Source of the DNA: Rubripirellula amarantea
Lineage (GTDB): Bacteria; Planctomycetota; Planctomycetia; Pirellulales; Pirellulaceae
Reading direction: 5' to 3'
Length of the DNA: 64,000 nt
Assembly: GCF_007859865.1 (NCBI RefSeq)
Contig: NZ_SJPI01000003.1
Span: 919,406-983,405 of the forward strand
The notes beneath the pieces are model-generated. The model searched no databases, was not told the DNA's origin, and saw nothing but the letters and a program-made list of their open reading frames with translations. Of this stretch, positions 63,683 through 64,000 are shown in pieces. Position numbers and translations under genes: made by a program. Each line of letters opens with the position of its first letter. Positions within the stretch are counted from its first letter, which is position 1.

Positions 63683-64000
63683 ATGCTGACCGTCGCTGTC
63701 ATTGGCTACCTTCTATTCACCATCGCCATTGGCTGTTTGGCAGCTAGACGGGTTCACGGTGCTCGAGATTTCATGGTGGCAGGACGATCCCTGCCGCTGT
63801 ACATGAACTTCGCTTGCGTGTTTGCGACGTGGTTCGGTGCGGAAACGGTGCTATCGGTTTCTGCCACGTTCGCCGGTGAAGGGCTGCACGCGATTCCGGG
63901 CGATCCGTTCGGGTTCTCGTTCTGCTTGGTGCTCGTCGCCGTCTTCTTTGCCAAAGCGTTCTACCGATTAGATCTGCTGACCATTGGCGACTTCTACCGG
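63683..64000 (+). CDS. Sodium:solute symporter family protein, N-terminal part (3' end outside window)
   Basis: The first 106 residues of a symporter: MLTVAVIGYLLFTIAIGCLAARR (helix 1), GARDFMVAGRSLPLYMNFACVFATWFGAETVLSVSATFAGEGL with the AGRSLP and ATWFGAETV motifs typical of sodium:solute symporters (SSF), and a second helix. The rest lies beyond base 64000. The transported solute cannot be predicted. Confidence 0.9.
   Translation, partial: MLTVAVIGYLLFTIAIGCLAARRVHGARDFMVAGRSLPLYMNFACVFATWFGAETVLSVSATFAGEGLHAIPGDPFGFSFCLVLVAVFFAKAFYRLDLLTIGDFYR

Overview
The window looks like chromosomal DNA of a marine planctomycete of the Pirellulaceae (Rhodopirellula-like). The evidence is two pairs of the large secreted cytochrome-type proteins typical of that group (DUF1592 with DUF1552, and DUF1549/DUF1553 with DUF1501), a DUF1559 prepilin-like protein, a Ser/Thr kinase with the planctomycete-style N-terminus, sulfated-polysaccharide-degrader style glycosidases, weak operon structure and few clear Shine-Dalgarno sites. 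I see no prophage, insertion sequence, CRISPR array or rRNA operon. One tRNA (Val, TAC) is present. The species assignment is inference.

Layout. 1-3.9 kb: end of a flotillin-like FloA gene, an alpha/beta hydrolase, and three Tad-type (TadE, TadG/VWA, TadE with a Pro-rich tail) genes. 3.9-7.9 kb: DUF1592/DUF1552 pair. 8.1-10.1 kb: two small unknown secreted proteins and a fasciclin protein. 10.3-15.2 kb: a fructan-type utilisation unit (GH32, sugar porter, PAS-AraC regulator), divergent from the DUF1553/DUF1501 pair at 15.3-20.0 kb. 20.1-24.5 kb: a serine beta-lactamase-like hydrolase, a membrane protein with a beta-lactamase-fold domain that lacks the nucleophilic serine, and an ECF sigma factor whose gene overlaps it. 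24.7-26.4 kb: alpha-L-fucosidase. 26.9-29.7 kb: phosphotransferase, small coiled-coil protein, ribosomal protein S21, tRNA-Val, rhodanese. 29.7-34.8 kb: an island of small stress or environmental proteins (two DUF1579, VOC, YciI, DoxX-like, YciI-VOC fusion, two SRPBCC, ArsR). 34.9-45.3 kb: metallo-hydrolase, epimerase, a trypsin/PDZ protease followed by a degenerate pseudoprotease, GNAT, alpha/beta hydrolase, MetG, Nudix and DUF1559. 45.4-50.4 kb: a 1683-residue protein with nearly fifty predicted membrane spans. 50.6-58.5 kb: kinase, SMP-30-like lactonase, thioredoxin-trypsin fusion, HAD phosphatase, alpha/beta hydrolase-Fn3, DUF3754. 58.5-64 kb: ScpB, SDR, membrane redox protein with DUF4416, aminotransferase with thioredoxin-like protein, and the start of a sodium:solute symporter.

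The most interesting items are the ECF sigma factor coupled to a membrane protein with an apparently dead beta-lactamase domain (candidate cell-wall or beta-lactam-like signal sensor); recurrent 15-23 bp imperfect tandem repeats placed exactly at gene 3' ends; a pseudoprotease with a PDZ domain inserted inside its trypsin fold; and a terminator-like hairpin with a U tract inside the signal-peptide codons of the SMP-30 gene. All functional statements rest on reading motifs by eye; no database search was run.
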